From positions 1 to 64,000 of the forward strand of contig DATAES010000151.1 in assembly GCA_036257895.1 (NCBI GenBank): DNA of 64,000 nt, in the 5' to 3' direction. Source of the DNA: DATAES01 sp036257895 (GTDB taxonomy: Bacteria; Actinomycetota; Acidimicrobiia; Acidimicrobiales; JACDCH01). Each line of letters starts with the position of its first letter. Positions within the stretch are counted from its first letter, which is position 1. The translations under genes and the position numbers were made by a program. Under the pieces are notes generated by a model. It worked only from the letters and a program-made list of their open reading frames with translations, was not told where the DNA came from and did not search any database. Shown here in pieces: positions 49,153 to 58,146 of this stretch.

Positions 49153-50058
49153 ATGCCATACGAGCTGTCTCACCTGCGCGCTCTCGAAGCGGAATCGATC
49201 CACATCTTCCGTGAGGTTGCGGCGGAATTCGAGCGGCCGGTTCTGCTCTTTTCGGGCGGCAAGGACTCGATCGTGATGCTGCGGCTGGCGGAGAAGGCGT
49301 TCTGGCCGGCTCGGCTCCCGTTCCCCGTGATGCACATCGACACCGGTCACAACTTCGACGAGGTCCTGGCCTTCCGGGACGCGCGAGTGGCCGAGCTCGG
49401 GGCCCGCCTCGTGGTCGCTTCCGTGCAGAATTCCATCGACAGCGGGCGCGTCGTCGAGGAGACCGGGCCTCGTGCGAGCCGCAACCGCTTGCAGACCGTG
49501 ACCTTGCTCGACGCCATCGAGGAGCACCGCTTCGATGCCGTCTTCGGCGGTGCGCGACGCGACGAGGAGAAGGCGCGTGCCAAAGAGCGCGTCTTCAGCT
49601 TCCGTGACGAGTTCGGCCAATGGGATCCGAAGAACCAGCGGCCCGAGCTCTGGAGCATCTACAACGGCCGCCACCGGAAGGGCGAGCACATCCGGGTGTT
49701 CCCCCTCAGCAACTGGACCGAGCTCGACATCTGGCAATACATCGCCGACGAAGGCATCGCCGTGCCGGAGATCTACTACGCCCATCATCGCGAGGTCTTC
49801 CGACGCGACGGGATGTTGCTCGCCGTCACGGACTACGTCACGTTGATGGACGGCGAGGAACCGTTCCAGGCGCTCGTGCGATTCCGAACCGTGGGCGACG
49901 CCTCGTGCACCGGTGCCGTCGAGTCCAGCGCGACCACGGTGGACGAGGTGATCGCAGAGGTGTCCGCCACCCGCATCACCGAACGCGGCGCGACGCGGGC
50001 GGACGACCGCATCAGCGAAGCCGGCATGGAAGACCGAAAGCGCGAAGGCTATTTCTGA
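49153..50058 (+). CDS. cysD: Sulfate adenylyltransferase subunit 2
   Basis: 301-aa small subunit of ATP sulfurylase. PP-loop SGGKDS (34-39), MHIDTGHNFDEVL, GGARRDEEKARAKER and DVWQ-like IWQYI are characteristic of CysD. With CysN it makes adenosine 5'-phosphosulfate. The start ATG at 49153 lacks a strong ribosome binding site but is the only candidate before the conserved ELSHLRALEAESIHIFREV. The stop overlaps the cysN start by one base (TGATG). Confidence 0.95.
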   Translation: MPYELSHLRALEAESIHIFREVAAEFERPVLLFSGGKDSIVMLRLAEKAFWPARLPFPVMHIDTGHNFDEVLAFRDARVAELGARLVVASVQNSIDSGRVVEETGPRASRNRLQTVTLLDAIEEHRFDAVFGGARRDEEKARAKERVFSFRDEFGQWDPKNQRPELWSIYNGRHRKGEHIRVFPLSNWTELDIWQYIADEGIAVPEIYYAHHREVFRRDGMLLAVTDYVTLMDGEEPFQALVRFRTVGDASCTGAVESSATTVDEVIAEVSATRITERGATRADDRISEAGMEDRKREGYF

Positions 50059-51320
50059 TGGAACTGCTGCGATTTGCGACGGCGGGATCGGTGGACGACG
50101 GCAAGTCGACGTTGATCGGACGGCTGCTTTACGACTCGAAGGCGATCTTCGAAGATCAACTCGAAGCCGTCGAGCGCACGTCACGCGCTCGTGGTGACGA
50201 GTACACCGACCTCGCCCTGCTCACCGACGGCCTTCGGGCCGAGCGCGAACAGGGCATCACGATCGATGTCGCGTACCGCTACTTCGCCACGCCGAAGCGA
50301 AAGTTCATCATCGCCGACACTCCCGGCCACGTGCAGTACACGCGGAACATGGTCACAGGGGCGTCGACCGCCGACCTCGCGTTGATCCTGATCGATGCCC
50401 GCAAGGGAGTTCTCGAACAGAGCCGGCGGCACGCGTTCTTGTCGAGCCTGCTCGGCATCCCGCACCTGGTGCTCTGCGTCAACAAGATGGATCTCGTCGA
50501 CTACGACGAAGACGTGTTCGAAGAGATCAAGGCCGAATTCCGCGACTTCGCGATGAAGCTCGACGTGCACGATCTCACGTTCGTGCCGATCTCCGCACTG
50601 CACGGCGACAACGTCGTCAACCGCTCACCGAACATGCCCTGGTTCGAGGGTTCGTCGTTGCTGCACCATCTCGAAGAAGTGCACATCGCGTCTGACCGCA
50701 ACCTCATCGACGCGCGCTTCCCTGTGCAGTACGTCATCCGTCCGCAGGACCAGACAGGTCCGTACCACGACTACCGCGGCTACGCGGGAACCATGGCGGG
50801 CGGGGTGCTGAAGCCAGGGGACGAGGTCGTCGTGTTGCCGTCCGGTTTCGAGTCGACGATCCGTTCGATCGTCACCCACGACGGTCCCGAGGAGGAAGCG
50901 TTCTCGCCCATGGCGGTGACGATCACCCTGTCCGACGACATCGACGTGTCGCGCGGCGACATGATCTGCCGTCGCCACAACCGCCCGCACACCGGGCAGG
51001 ACATCGACGCGACCGTGTGCTGGATGACCGAGCAGTCTTCGCTCCGCGCCGGCACGCGCGTCGTCCTCAAGCACACCACGCGCTCGGTCAAGGCCATGGT
51101 GCGCGAGTTGCAGTACCGGCTCGACGTGAACACGTTGCATCGCGACGAGCACGCGACCGAACTCGACTTGAACGAGATCGGTCGCATCACGTTGCGTACG
51201 CAGTCGCCGCTGTTCTTCGACGAGTACCGCCGCAACCGTGACACGGGCAGCTTCGTGCTCATCGACGAGGCGACCAACAACACGGTCGCCGCCGGGATGA
51301 TTCTCTCGCCCGCACAGTGA
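50058..51320 (+). CDS. cysN: Sulfate adenylyltransferase subunit 1 (GTPase)
   Basis: 420-aa elongation-factor-like GTPase subunit of ATP sulfurylase. G1 GSVDDGKST (10-18), G3 DTPGH and G4 NKMD are present, as is the switch segment REQGITIDVAYRYF. The C-terminal barrels end GSFVLIDEATNNTVAAGMI, typical of CysN. It lacks a fused CysC kinase domain, which is instead the next gene. One-base overlap with cysD and 4-base overlap with cysC indicate a tight operon. Confidence 0.95.
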   Translation: MELLRFATAGSVDDGKSTLIGRLLYDSKAIFEDQLEAVERTSRARGDEYTDLALLTDGLRAEREQGITIDVAYRYFATPKRKFIIADTPGHVQYTRNMVTGASTADLALILIDARKGVLEQSRRHAFLSSLLGIPHLVLCVNKMDLVDYDEDVFEEIKAEFRDFAMKLDVHDLTFVPISALHGDNVVNRSPNMPWFEGSSLLHHLEEVHIASDRNLIDARFPVQYVIRPQDQTGPYHDYRGYAGTMAGGVLKPGDEVVVLPSGFESTIRSIVTHDGPEEEAFSPMAVTITLSDDIDVSRGDMICRRHNRPHTGQDIDATVCWMTEQSSLRAGTRVVLKHTTRSVKAMVRELQYRLDVNTLHRDEHATELDLNEIGRITLRTQSPLFFDEYRRNRDTGSFVLIDEATNNTVAAGMILSPAQ

Positions 51321-51907
51321 GCGACAACATCGTCTGGCACCAGAGTGCGGTGTCCCGCGAGCAACGACTGTCGCGCGGCGCAACGGTGTGGTTCACCGGT
51401 CTGTCGGGATCGGGCAAGTCGACGGTCGCGCACGAGTGCGAGGTACGGCTCCTGGAACTCGGTCGTCCTGCATACGTGCTCGATGGCGACAATCTTCGTC
51501 ACGGGCTCAACGGCGATCTCGGGTTCAGCGCCGAGGACCGGACCGAGAACATCCGTCGCGTGGGCGAGGTCGCGCGTCTGTTCGCCGACGCGGGCGTGAT
51601 CGCGTTGGTACCGGTGATCAGCCCTTATCGCGCCGACCGGGCCAGAGCGCGCGCCGCCCACGAGGCGGCCGCCCTGCAGTTCGTCGAAGTGTTCGTCGAT
51701 ACGCCGATCGACGTGTGCGAGGCACGGGATCCGAAAGGGCTCTATGCGAAGGCGAGGCGGGGCGAGATCGTCGGGTTCACCGGCGTCGACGACCCGTACG
51801 AGGCTCCCCAGGAACCCGAGTTGCGACTGACGCCGGCCGACGGGTCGGCCGCCGATCAGGCAGAACGAGTGCTCGCCGCGCTCGCGGCGGCGCCGTCAGG
51901 CGGCTGA
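51317..51907 (+). CDS. cysC: Adenylylsulfate kinase
   Basis: 196-aa APS kinase, phosphorylating adenosine 5'-phosphosulfate to PAPS. P-loop GLSGSGKS (28-35), VLDGDNLRHGLNGDLGFS, ENIRRVGEVARLFADAG and PVISPYRADR are all conserved, as is DPKGLYAKARRGEI. GTG start at 51317 overlaps the cysN stop. No APS/PAPS reductase lies in the window, so the PAPS may serve sulfation or reduction encoded elsewhere. Confidence 0.95.
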   Translation: MSDNIVWHQSAVSREQRLSRGATVWFTGLSGSGKSTVAHECEVRLLELGRPAYVLDGDNLRHGLNGDLGFSAEDRTENIRRVGEVARLFADAGVIALVPVISPYRADRARARAAHEAAALQFVEVFVDTPIDVCEARDPKGLYAKARRGEIVGFTGVDDPYEAPQEPELRLTPADGSAADQAERVLAALAAAPSGG

Positions 51908-52156
51908 CGAAACGCGGGAGGGAGCGTTGGTGGCGGGCTCACCGTACGGCTTGCCGGCGGTGTCGTAGCAGTCGAGGTGGTAGTGCTCGACTCGGTCCCA
52001 CTTGCCGTCGACGTACACGTTGCAGATGACCTGGTTGGCCCTGACCTTCGCCCGGAACTTGACCTGCTCGTCGCAGGTGACGCACATCGCGCTGCTTCCC
52101 GCCTCGATCGTGCGAAGGACAGCGCGGCTCTTCCACTGCGAGGTCGACTTCACCAT
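51896..52156 (-). CDS. Small putative zinc-binding protein
   Basis: 86-aa protein with ligand spacing CVTC (25, 28), Cys45, His58/60 and HLDC (Cys63), a CxxC...HxxC pattern typical of small zinc ribbons or treble clefs. The sequence around it (FRAKVRANQVICNVYVDGKWDRVEHYHLDC) is strand-rich and DNA-binding is possible but not shown. Its end overlaps the cysC stop by 12 bases on the other strand. ATG at 52156 is used; Met24 just before the first CxxC is an alternative. Confidence 0.7.
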   Translation of the reverse strand: MVKSTSQWKSRAVLRTIEAGSSAMCVTCDEQVKFRAKVRANQVICNVYVDGKWDRVEHYHLDCYDTAGKPYGEPATNAPSRVSSAA

Positions 52157-52193
52157 GACTATCCATCGGCCGATCCCACGTCGATGTGAAGTG

Positions 52194-52242
52194 GTTTGTG
52201 CGGTTCTAACGCGCGAATAGCGCGCGTTGTCACCGGCAGAAC
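52194..52242. repeat. Dispersed palindrome, family C, copy 2 (degenerate)
   Basis: The left arm GTTTGTGCGGTTCTAAC (52194-52210) is identical to family C copy 1, and the inner GCGCG/CGCGC stem is kept, but the right arm (52226-52242) matches at only 10 of 17 positions. It lies in the 117-bp gap between the minus-strand zinc protein start and the stop of the minus-strand membrane protein, 31 bp beyond that stop. Confidence 0.75.
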
Positions 52243-52273
52243 GGAGAGGAAACCGACCGCGCCGTCACCCGAG

Positions 52274-52600
52274 TCACCTATCGGCCGAACTGCGGCGGTA
52301 CATCCGGCCCGCGGCTCGGACCAGCGAGCGCAGTTCCGCCTCGTCGGCGCCGGAAGCGACGAGTGCGTCGATCCGGCGTTCGAGATCGGCGGCGGCGGCC
52401 TCGTCCACCGGCGGCCGCACGCCGAACGCTTCGGGACCGGCGACCGCGGTGACGAGGATCAGGCACACGATGGCGACCGCTGCAATCAGGCCCGTCGCGA
52501 TGGCGACGCCGTTGTGGTCTGTGACCGATGCCACGATCATCCCCCCGATCGCGAGGACGCACACGGTGAGGACACACCGGCGAATCCACCGAGGGGACAC
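52274..52600 (-). CDS. Small two-helix membrane protein
   Basis: 108-aa protein with two transmembrane helices (VLTVCVLAIGGMIVASV and ATGLIAAVAIVCLILVTAVAG) and an acidic C-terminal cytoplasmic tail DEAAAADLERRIDALVASGADEAELRSLVRAAGR, which looks coiled or helical. No known family recognised. GTG at 52600 is the start giving both helices; a longer frame reaches 52747 but overlaps the divergent LCP gene. Role unknown. Confidence 0.65.
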   Translation of the reverse strand: MSPRWIRRCVLTVCVLAIGGMIVASVTDHNGVAIATGLIAAVAIVCLILVTAVAGPEAFGVRPPVDEAAAADLERRIDALVASGADEAELRSLVRAAGRMYRRSSADR

Positions 52601-52661
52601 GCTTGGAACGTACCCGCGCGGCCCCGACGACGGTCGGACGACCACTACCGTGAACGAGGCG

Positions 52662-53969
52662 ATGCCCGAGAATCCCGACCCATTCGCACATCTTCCCGAG
52701 CAGGAAGCGGATCCCGTCGAATGGGATCCGCAACAACGTCGTTTCATCCCACACAGTCCGCGAGCGGACAGCGCCGCAGCGAGTCCGCCGCCACCTCCTC
52801 CGGCGGCGGAACCGCCTCAGGAACGCGATCAGCGCCGCTTCTTCGTCGGCGCCAGCGCGGTCGGCCAGGCTCCACCCCCTCGCGCCGGAGCCGACGCGCT
52901 CGCGACACAGCCGCCGGCACCGCCACCTTCGCTGCCGCCGTTTCCGCCGACCGTCGTCCCCCCCGGACCACCTCCCGGGCCAGAGCCGGCACCATTGCCG
53001 CGGCCCGAGCCGTCGACGGCGCCTGGCGGTCGCGGCACGCCGCGGCGGCGCCGCAGGCTGAAGTGGATCGTCGTCATCTGCCTGCTGCTTCCGATCGTGT
53101 TGCTCGCGGCCGGTCTCATCTATGCAGAGATCAAGTTCCGCCAGATCGAACGCGTGCCGGTCGGCTCGTTGCTCGACGGCGGTGGCAGCGGGACCAACAT
53201 CCTCGTCGTCGGTTCCGACACGCGCGCAAACGCCGAGGGCAGCACCGCGGCAGGCGAGCCTCCCGGTGAGCGCGCGGACACCATCATGGTGCTGCGGTTG
53301 GACGGTGACGGGGCGAAGATGCTGTCGATCCCTCGCGACCTCATCGTCACGCTCGCGGACACCGGCGAGCGCGCGCGTATCAACGCGGCCTACAACAACG
53401 ACCTCGGCGGCGGTCCCGGCCGTTTGCTGAAGACGGTGCAGCAGAACTTCGGGATACCCATCAACCGCTACATGGAGGTCGACTTCGTGTCGTTCGCCGG
53501 GTTGGTCGACGCGGTCGGCGGCGTGAACATCGACTTCCCGTATCCCGCGTTCGACAGCCAGAGCGGGCTCGACGTCAAGCAGACCGGCAGCGTGAAGCTG
53601 AATGGTGAGCAGGCGCTCGCGTATGTCCGTTCGAGGCACTACACGGAGATCAAGGAAGACGGGAAGGCGCATGAGGACCCGACGGCGGATCTCGGTCGGG
53701 TGGAGCGCCAGCAAGCGTTCATGCGAGCGGTGATGGGGAAGGTTGCCGGGTCGCGCAACCCGATCACGCTGTTGCGGGCCGGCGGTGAGGTCACGGACGG
53801 CCTTCGTGTCGACGACAAGTTGGGATTGTTCGGCGCGATCCGACTCGCGTGGGACATGAAGGGATCGCACCCGGAGTCGGTGACCTTGCCGGTCGCGGTG
53901 AACGGCGACAACGCCACCCTGCATCTCCAACAACCCGAAGCGAACCAGGTCCTCGCCGGGTTCAAGTAG
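52662..53969 (+). CDS. LytR-CpsA-Psr (LCP) family cell-wall transferase
   Basis: 435-aa protein: cytoplasmic, Pro-rich N-terminus of about 130 residues, one transmembrane helix at 134-154, and an outside LCP domain. LCP markers: NILVVGSDTR, GERADTIMVLRLD, KMLSIPRDLIV and the arginine-rich RSRHYTEIKEDG region. LCP enzymes attach polymers such as arabinogalactan or teichoic acids to peptidoglycan. ATG at 52662 is used; GTG at 52650 would add four residues. Pro-rich N-terminal tails are common in actinobacterial LCP proteins. Confidence 0.9.
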   Translation: MPENPDPFAHLPEQEADPVEWDPQQRRFIPHSPRADSAAASPPPPPPAAEPPQERDQRRFFVGASAVGQAPPPRAGADALATQPPAPPPSLPPFPPTVVPPGPPPGPEPAPLPRPEPSTAPGGRGTPRRRRRLKWIVVICLLLPIVLLAAGLIYAEIKFRQIERVPVGSLLDGGGSGTNILVVGSDTRANAEGSTAAGEPPGERADTIMVLRLDGDGAKMLSIPRDLIVTLADTGERARINAAYNNDLGGGPGRLLKTVQQNFGIPINRYMEVDFVSFAGLVDAVGGVNIDFPYPAFDSQSGLDVKQTGSVKLNGEQALAYVRSRHYTEIKEDGKAHEDPTADLGRVERQQAFMRAVMGKVAGSRNPITLLRAGGEVTDGLRVDDKLGLFGAIRLAWDMKGSHPESVTLPVAVNGDNATLHLQQPEANQVLAGFK

Positions 53970-54001
53970 CCCTGCGGCCCTCCGTCGCTGGTACGAAGAA
54001 C

Positions 54002-55684
54002 TCAGCCGCGCACCAGCGGCTTGTAGCGGATGCGGTGCGGTTGGTCGGCGGCGGCGCCGAGTTCTTTGCGGCGCCATGACTCGTATTCGCTGAAGTTGCC
54101 CTCGAACCAACGAACCTGCGACTGGCCTTCGAATGCGAGCACGTGGGTGGCGATGCGATCGAGGAACCAGCGGTCGTGGCTGATCACGACCGCGCAGCCG
54201 GCGAACGACTCGAGCCCGTCTTCGAGCGCTCGCAGCGTGTCGACGTCGAGATCGTTCGTCGGCTCGTCGAGCAGGAGCACGTTGCCGCCGCGGCGAAGCA
54301 TCTTGGCGAGGTGGACGCGATTGCGTTCGCCGCCCGACAGCACACCGACTTTCTTCTGCTGATCGCTGCCCTTGAAGTTGAACGACGCCACGTACGCGCG
54401 GCTGTTCATCTCCTTGCCGCCCATGAGCAGGATGTCCTGGCCGTCGGTGATCTCCTCGTACACGGTCTTGTCGGAGTCGAGGATGTCGCGACTCTGGTCC
54501 ACGTAGGCGAGCTCGACGGTCGGGCCGATGCGCAACTCGCCGTCGTCGGGTTTCTCCGCACCGGTCAGCATGCGGAACAGCGTCGTCTTGCCTGCACCGT
54601 TGGGACCGATGACGCCGACGATGCCGGCAGGAGGCAGCGTGAACGACAGGTCGTCGATCAGCAAGTGGTCGCCGTATCCCTTCGCCAGGTGCTCGGTCTC
54701 GATGACCACGTCACCGAGGCGCTCACCGGACGGAATGGTGATCTCGAGCCGGTCGCCCCGTCCGTCCGCCGCCTTTGCTTCTGCCAACAGCTTCTCGTAG
54801 GCCGCGAGACGTGCCTTGCCCTTCGCCTGCCGAGCCTTCGGTGCCATGTGTACCCATTCGAGCTCGCGCTCGAGTGTGCGCTGTCGCGCCGAGTCCGCCT
54901 TCTCCTCGCGACGGAGCCGCTCTTGTTTCTGTTCGAGCCACGACGTGTAGTTGCCCTCGAAGGGGATGCCCCGGCCGCGATCGAGTTCGAGGATCCAGCG
55001 GGCCACGTTGTCGAGGAAGTAGCGATCGTGCGTGATGGCCACGACGGTGCCCGGATACTCCGACAGCGTCCGTTCGAGCCACGCCACGGATTCCGCGTCG
55101 AGATGATTCGTCGGTTCGTCGAGCAGCAACAGGTCCGGCTTAGACAGCAGCAACCGGCACAGCGCGACCCGCCGCCGTTCGCCACCGGACAGTGTCGTGA
55201 CATCCGCGTCGCCCGGCGGAAGACGGAGCGCGTCCATCGCGATCTCGATCGTGCGCTCGAGATCGTTCGCGCCCTTGGCCGCGATCTCCGCTTCGAGCCG
55301 CGCCTGCTCCTGGCCGATCTTGTCGTAGTCCGCATCGGGATCCGCGTACTTCGCCAGCACCTCGTCGTAACGGGTCAGCAGCGCGGCGACCTCGCCGACA
55401 CCTTCCATGACGTTGCCTTGCACGTCCTTGTCCGCGTCGAGCTGCGGCTCCTGCTCGAGCAGCCCGACAGTGAAGCCCGGCGTCAGTCGCGCCTCACCCG
55501 TGTAGCCGTCGTCGAGCCCGGCCATGATCCGCAACAAGGAGGACTTGCCGGCGCCATTCGGTCCGATGACGCCGATCTTCGCTCCGGGATAGAACGCGAG
55601 CGTGATGTCGGCGAGCACGTTCTTGTCAGGCGGGTGGAACCGGCTGACCCTGTGCATGGTGAAGATGAATTGCGCGGAGGTCAC
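54002..55684 (-). CDS. ettA: ABC-F ATPase EttA (energy-dependent translational throttle)
   Basis: 560-aa twin ATPase of the ABC-F family, close to the usual EttA length of about 556. First domain: GPNGAGKSS (41-49), LSGGERRRVALC, LLLLDEPTNHLDAESV. A charged linker (RLRREEKADSARQRTLERELEWV) precedes the second domain with GPNGAGKTTLFR and LSGGERNRVHLA, LLLDEPTNDLDVDT. No membrane domain: it acts on ribosomes. GTG start at 55684; the longer frame reads through the palindrome and is not used. Confidence 0.93.
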   Translation of the reverse strand: MTSAQFIFTMHRVSRFHPPDKNVLADITLAFYPGAKIGVIGPNGAGKSSLLRIMAGLDDGYTGEARLTPGFTVGLLEQEPQLDADKDVQGNVMEGVGEVAALLTRYDEVLAKYADPDADYDKIGQEQARLEAEIAAKGANDLERTIEIAMDALRLPPGDADVTTLSGGERRRVALCRLLLSKPDLLLLDEPTNHLDAESVAWLERTLSEYPGTVVAITHDRYFLDNVARWILELDRGRGIPFEGNYTSWLEQKQERLRREEKADSARQRTLERELEWVHMAPKARQAKGKARLAAYEKLLAEAKAADGRGDRLEITIPSGERLGDVVIETEHLAKGYGDHLLIDDLSFTLPPAGIVGVIGPNGAGKTTLFRMLTGAEKPDDGELRIGPTVELAYVDQSRDILDSDKTVYEEITDGQDILLMGGKEMNSRAYVASFNFKGSDQQKKVGVLSGGERNRVHLAKMLRRGGNVLLLDEPTNDLDVDTLRALEDGLESFAGCAVVISHDRWFLDRIATHVLAFEGQSQVRWFEGNFSEYESWRRKELGAAADQPHRIRYKPLVRG

Positions 55685-55701
55685 AGACGCAACGGTAATT
55701 G

Positions 55702-55753
55702 CGAATGTTGGTGCGCCGTGGCCCCTATGGGGGCCACGGCTACCCGAAGTTCG
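55702..55753. repeat. Dispersed palindrome, family A, copy 4 (contains a gene stop codon)
   Basis: Same orientation as copy 3: CGAATGTTGGTGC, an imperfect 28-bp core at 55714-55741 (GGCCCCTATGGGGGCC at the centre), then ACCCGAAGTTCG. The stop of the minus-strand GH3 gene at 55740 lies inside it, so its C-terminal NFG is encoded by the element. It fills most of the gap before the EttA start. Confidence 0.87.
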
Positions 55754-58079
55754 TCGAGCGGATGTCGCGCTGGCGGTACTCGGCGAGGTCGCCCCGTACC
55801 TTGACGGTGAAGAAGCGGCGGATGTCCTTCCACGACGCGCCGACGGCAAAGGTGAACTGGCCGGGTTCGCACACGAAGCGCATGTCCGGGTCGTAGAACG
55901 CGAGGCGGCTCGGGTGCACGGTGAACTTGACTGTCTGTGATTCGCCCGGTTGCAGATCGACTCGGCCGAACCCGATCAATCGCCGGCGCGGCCGCGCCAC
56001 CGACGCCACTTCGTCGGTGACGTACAGCTGCACGACCTCTTCGCCGGCGTGGCCGCCGGTGTTGGTGATCGTGACCTCGATCTCAGTGTCGTCGCGCGTC
56101 GTTCCTGGTCGTATGTGCAGGCGGTCGTAGGCGAACGTCGTGTACGACAGCCCGTGACCGAACGTGAACAGGGCCGACGTCGGCCCGTCCGTGTAGTCGC
56201 CCCAGAACTGTGAGTGGCCGCCGCCGAAGCGGTGTCCCGCATGGATGGGCACCTGGCCGACCGCTCGCGGCATCGTGACCGGCAACCGTCCGCTCGGGTT
56301 GGTCACACCGCACAGCACGTCTGCGATGGCGTTGCCGCCTTCCTCACCGGGCAGCCAGGCCATCAGCACGGCAGGGACGTTCTCGGCGATCCACGGCAGC
56401 GCGAAGACGCGCCCACCAATGATGACGACGACGGTCGGTGTTCCGGTCGCGACCGCTGCTTCGATCAGCTGATTTTGCAAGCCGGTCAGTGACAGATCGC
56501 TCGCGTCACGTGCCTCGCCAACAGTCGAGCGCTGCATGAGACCGGAGCGACCACCCACGCAGACGATCGCGACGTCGGCGTCCCGCGCGAGGGCGACCGC
56601 TGCGTCGAATCCGGAGCGGTCGTCGCCGTCGATCGCGCAACCGCGCTCGTAGTCGACCGATGCCTCCTGACCCGCGAGGTGGCGCAGCGCGGCAAGTGGT
56701 GTGACATGGTCGGTGTAGTACGGCCCGGGGGAGAAGGCGCCGCCGGTCTCGGGCAGCTCGAAGGGCGTCGATCCGGTCGAGTCGCGCTCGTACACCCCCT
56801 CGATGTGCGCCGGGTAGTGGTAGTCACCCTGCAGGCCGCGGACGTCATCCGCCAAGGGGCCGATCACGGCGATGCGCCCGAGCAGCTCCAGCGGCAGCAG
56901 CCCGCCCTCGTTGCGGACCAGGACGAGCGAGCGAGCCGCGGCCCGCCGAGCGAGCGCGCGTTGCGCGTCCGTCTCGAATACCGTCGCCGCGCGTCCTTCA
57001 TCCGCGAACGGCGCTTCGAACAGTCCGAGGCGGAACTTGGTCGCGAGGACGCGACCGACGGCGCGGTCGACGAGCGCGGCCTCGACGGCGCCTTCCTCAA
57101 CGGCACGTGCGAGCTCTCCGTAGCAGTCGAGCGCGGGCAGTTCGAGGTCGAGTCCGGCAGCGAGCGCCTGCACCGCAGCGGCGGCCCGGTCCGGAGCCGT
57201 GTGATGGTGGGCGATCAACCTCGACACGGCGAAGTAGTCAGCCACGACGAGGCCGTCGAACCCCAACTCGTCGCGCAGCAGACCTGTGAGGATCGCCGCG
57301 GAGCCCGCGCAGGGAAGTCCGTCCACCGAGCAGTACGCGTTCATCACCGAGGCCAGCCCGGCATCACGGATCGCGGCCGCGAACGGCTCCGCGTACACCT
57401 CGCGCAGCTCGCGCGGCCCGAGCTGCGCTGGCGCGTGGTTCATCCCGCCCTCCGGCAGTCCGTAGCCGAGGAAGTGCTTGCCGGTACAGATCACGCCGTC
57501 TCGCAGGTCGCTCGTCTGCAGACCGCGCACGTATGCAGTGCCGAGCGCGCCGCTCAACACGGGATCCTCGCCATAAGTCTCCTCGACCCGTCCCCAGCGA
57601 GGGTCGCGGGCGATGTCGAGCACCGGGGCCAGCGTCTGGCGCGCGCCAACGGCCATCATCTGCTCGCGGATGACGCCAGCCACGGATTCGATCAACTCCG
57701 GATCCCACGTTGCGGCCAGACCGATGGCTTGCGGGAACACCGTTGCGCCGCGCGCGCAGAGCCCGGCGACCGACTCTTCGTGGACCACGACGGGGATCCC
57801 CAGCCGGTTCGAGTCAATGGCGAGGCGCTGGATCTCGTTGAACACGCGCGCACTCTCGACCGGGAGCAGCCCTGTCGACGCGCCGATCCGCGTCACGTGC
57901 CCGATCCCGTCGTGCAGGCGTGACCGCACACGGCGCTCGTCGACGCCGTCCGGTCCGACCAGATCCGTGACCCAGACGCCCCCGAGTTGGGCGACTTTCT
58001 CGTCGAGTGTCATCCGGTGGACGAGGTCGTCCACACGGTCGTCGACTGCGGCACCGGCGTCGAGGTAGAGGTCGCTCAC
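55740..58079 (-). CDS. Glycoside hydrolase family 3 (beta-glucosidase/xylosidase type)
   Basis: 779-aa enzyme with the GH3 layout: N-terminal barrel with KH (201-202) and the catalytic nucleophile Asp281 in GLVVADYFAV, a sandwich domain from about residue 400, and a C-terminal fibronectin-like domain (VEVTITNTGGHAGEEVVQLYV, GESQTVKFTVHPSRLAFYD). No signal peptide, so probably cytoplasmic. It may release glucose or xylose from imported oligosaccharides; a link to the XylF-like importer is possible but not shown. ATG at 58079. Confidence 0.92.
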   Translation of the reverse strand: MSDLYLDAGAAVDDRVDDLVHRMTLDEKVAQLGGVWVTDLVGPDGVDERRVRSRLHDGIGHVTRIGASTGLLPVESARVFNEIQRLAIDSNRLGIPVVVHEESVAGLCARGATVFPQAIGLAATWDPELIESVAGVIREQMMAVGARQTLAPVLDIARDPRWGRVEETYGEDPVLSGALGTAYVRGLQTSDLRDGVICTGKHFLGYGLPEGGMNHAPAQLGPRELREVYAEPFAAAIRDAGLASVMNAYCSVDGLPCAGSAAILTGLLRDELGFDGLVVADYFAVSRLIAHHHTAPDRAAAAVQALAAGLDLELPALDCYGELARAVEEGAVEAALVDRAVGRVLATKFRLGLFEAPFADEGRAATVFETDAQRALARRAAARSLVLVRNEGGLLPLELLGRIAVIGPLADDVRGLQGDYHYPAHIEGVYERDSTGSTPFELPETGGAFSPGPYYTDHVTPLAALRHLAGQEASVDYERGCAIDGDDRSGFDAAVALARDADVAIVCVGGRSGLMQRSTVGEARDASDLSLTGLQNQLIEAAVATGTPTVVVIIGGRVFALPWIAENVPAVLMAWLPGEEGGNAIADVLCGVTNPSGRLPVTMPRAVGQVPIHAGHRFGGGHSQFWGDYTDGPTSALFTFGHGLSYTTFAYDRLHIRPGTTRDDTEIEVTITNTGGHAGEEVVQLYVTDEVASVARPRRRLIGFGRVDLQPGESQTVKFTVHPSRLAFYDPDMRFVCEPGQFTFAVGASWKDIRRFFTVKVRGDLAEYRQRDIRSTNFG

Positions 58080-58146
58080 GGGAAGACAGCATCCACCAAC
58101 CCGTGCCCGGAAGCCATCGAGGGCTCACCGGTAGGATCGACGCACG

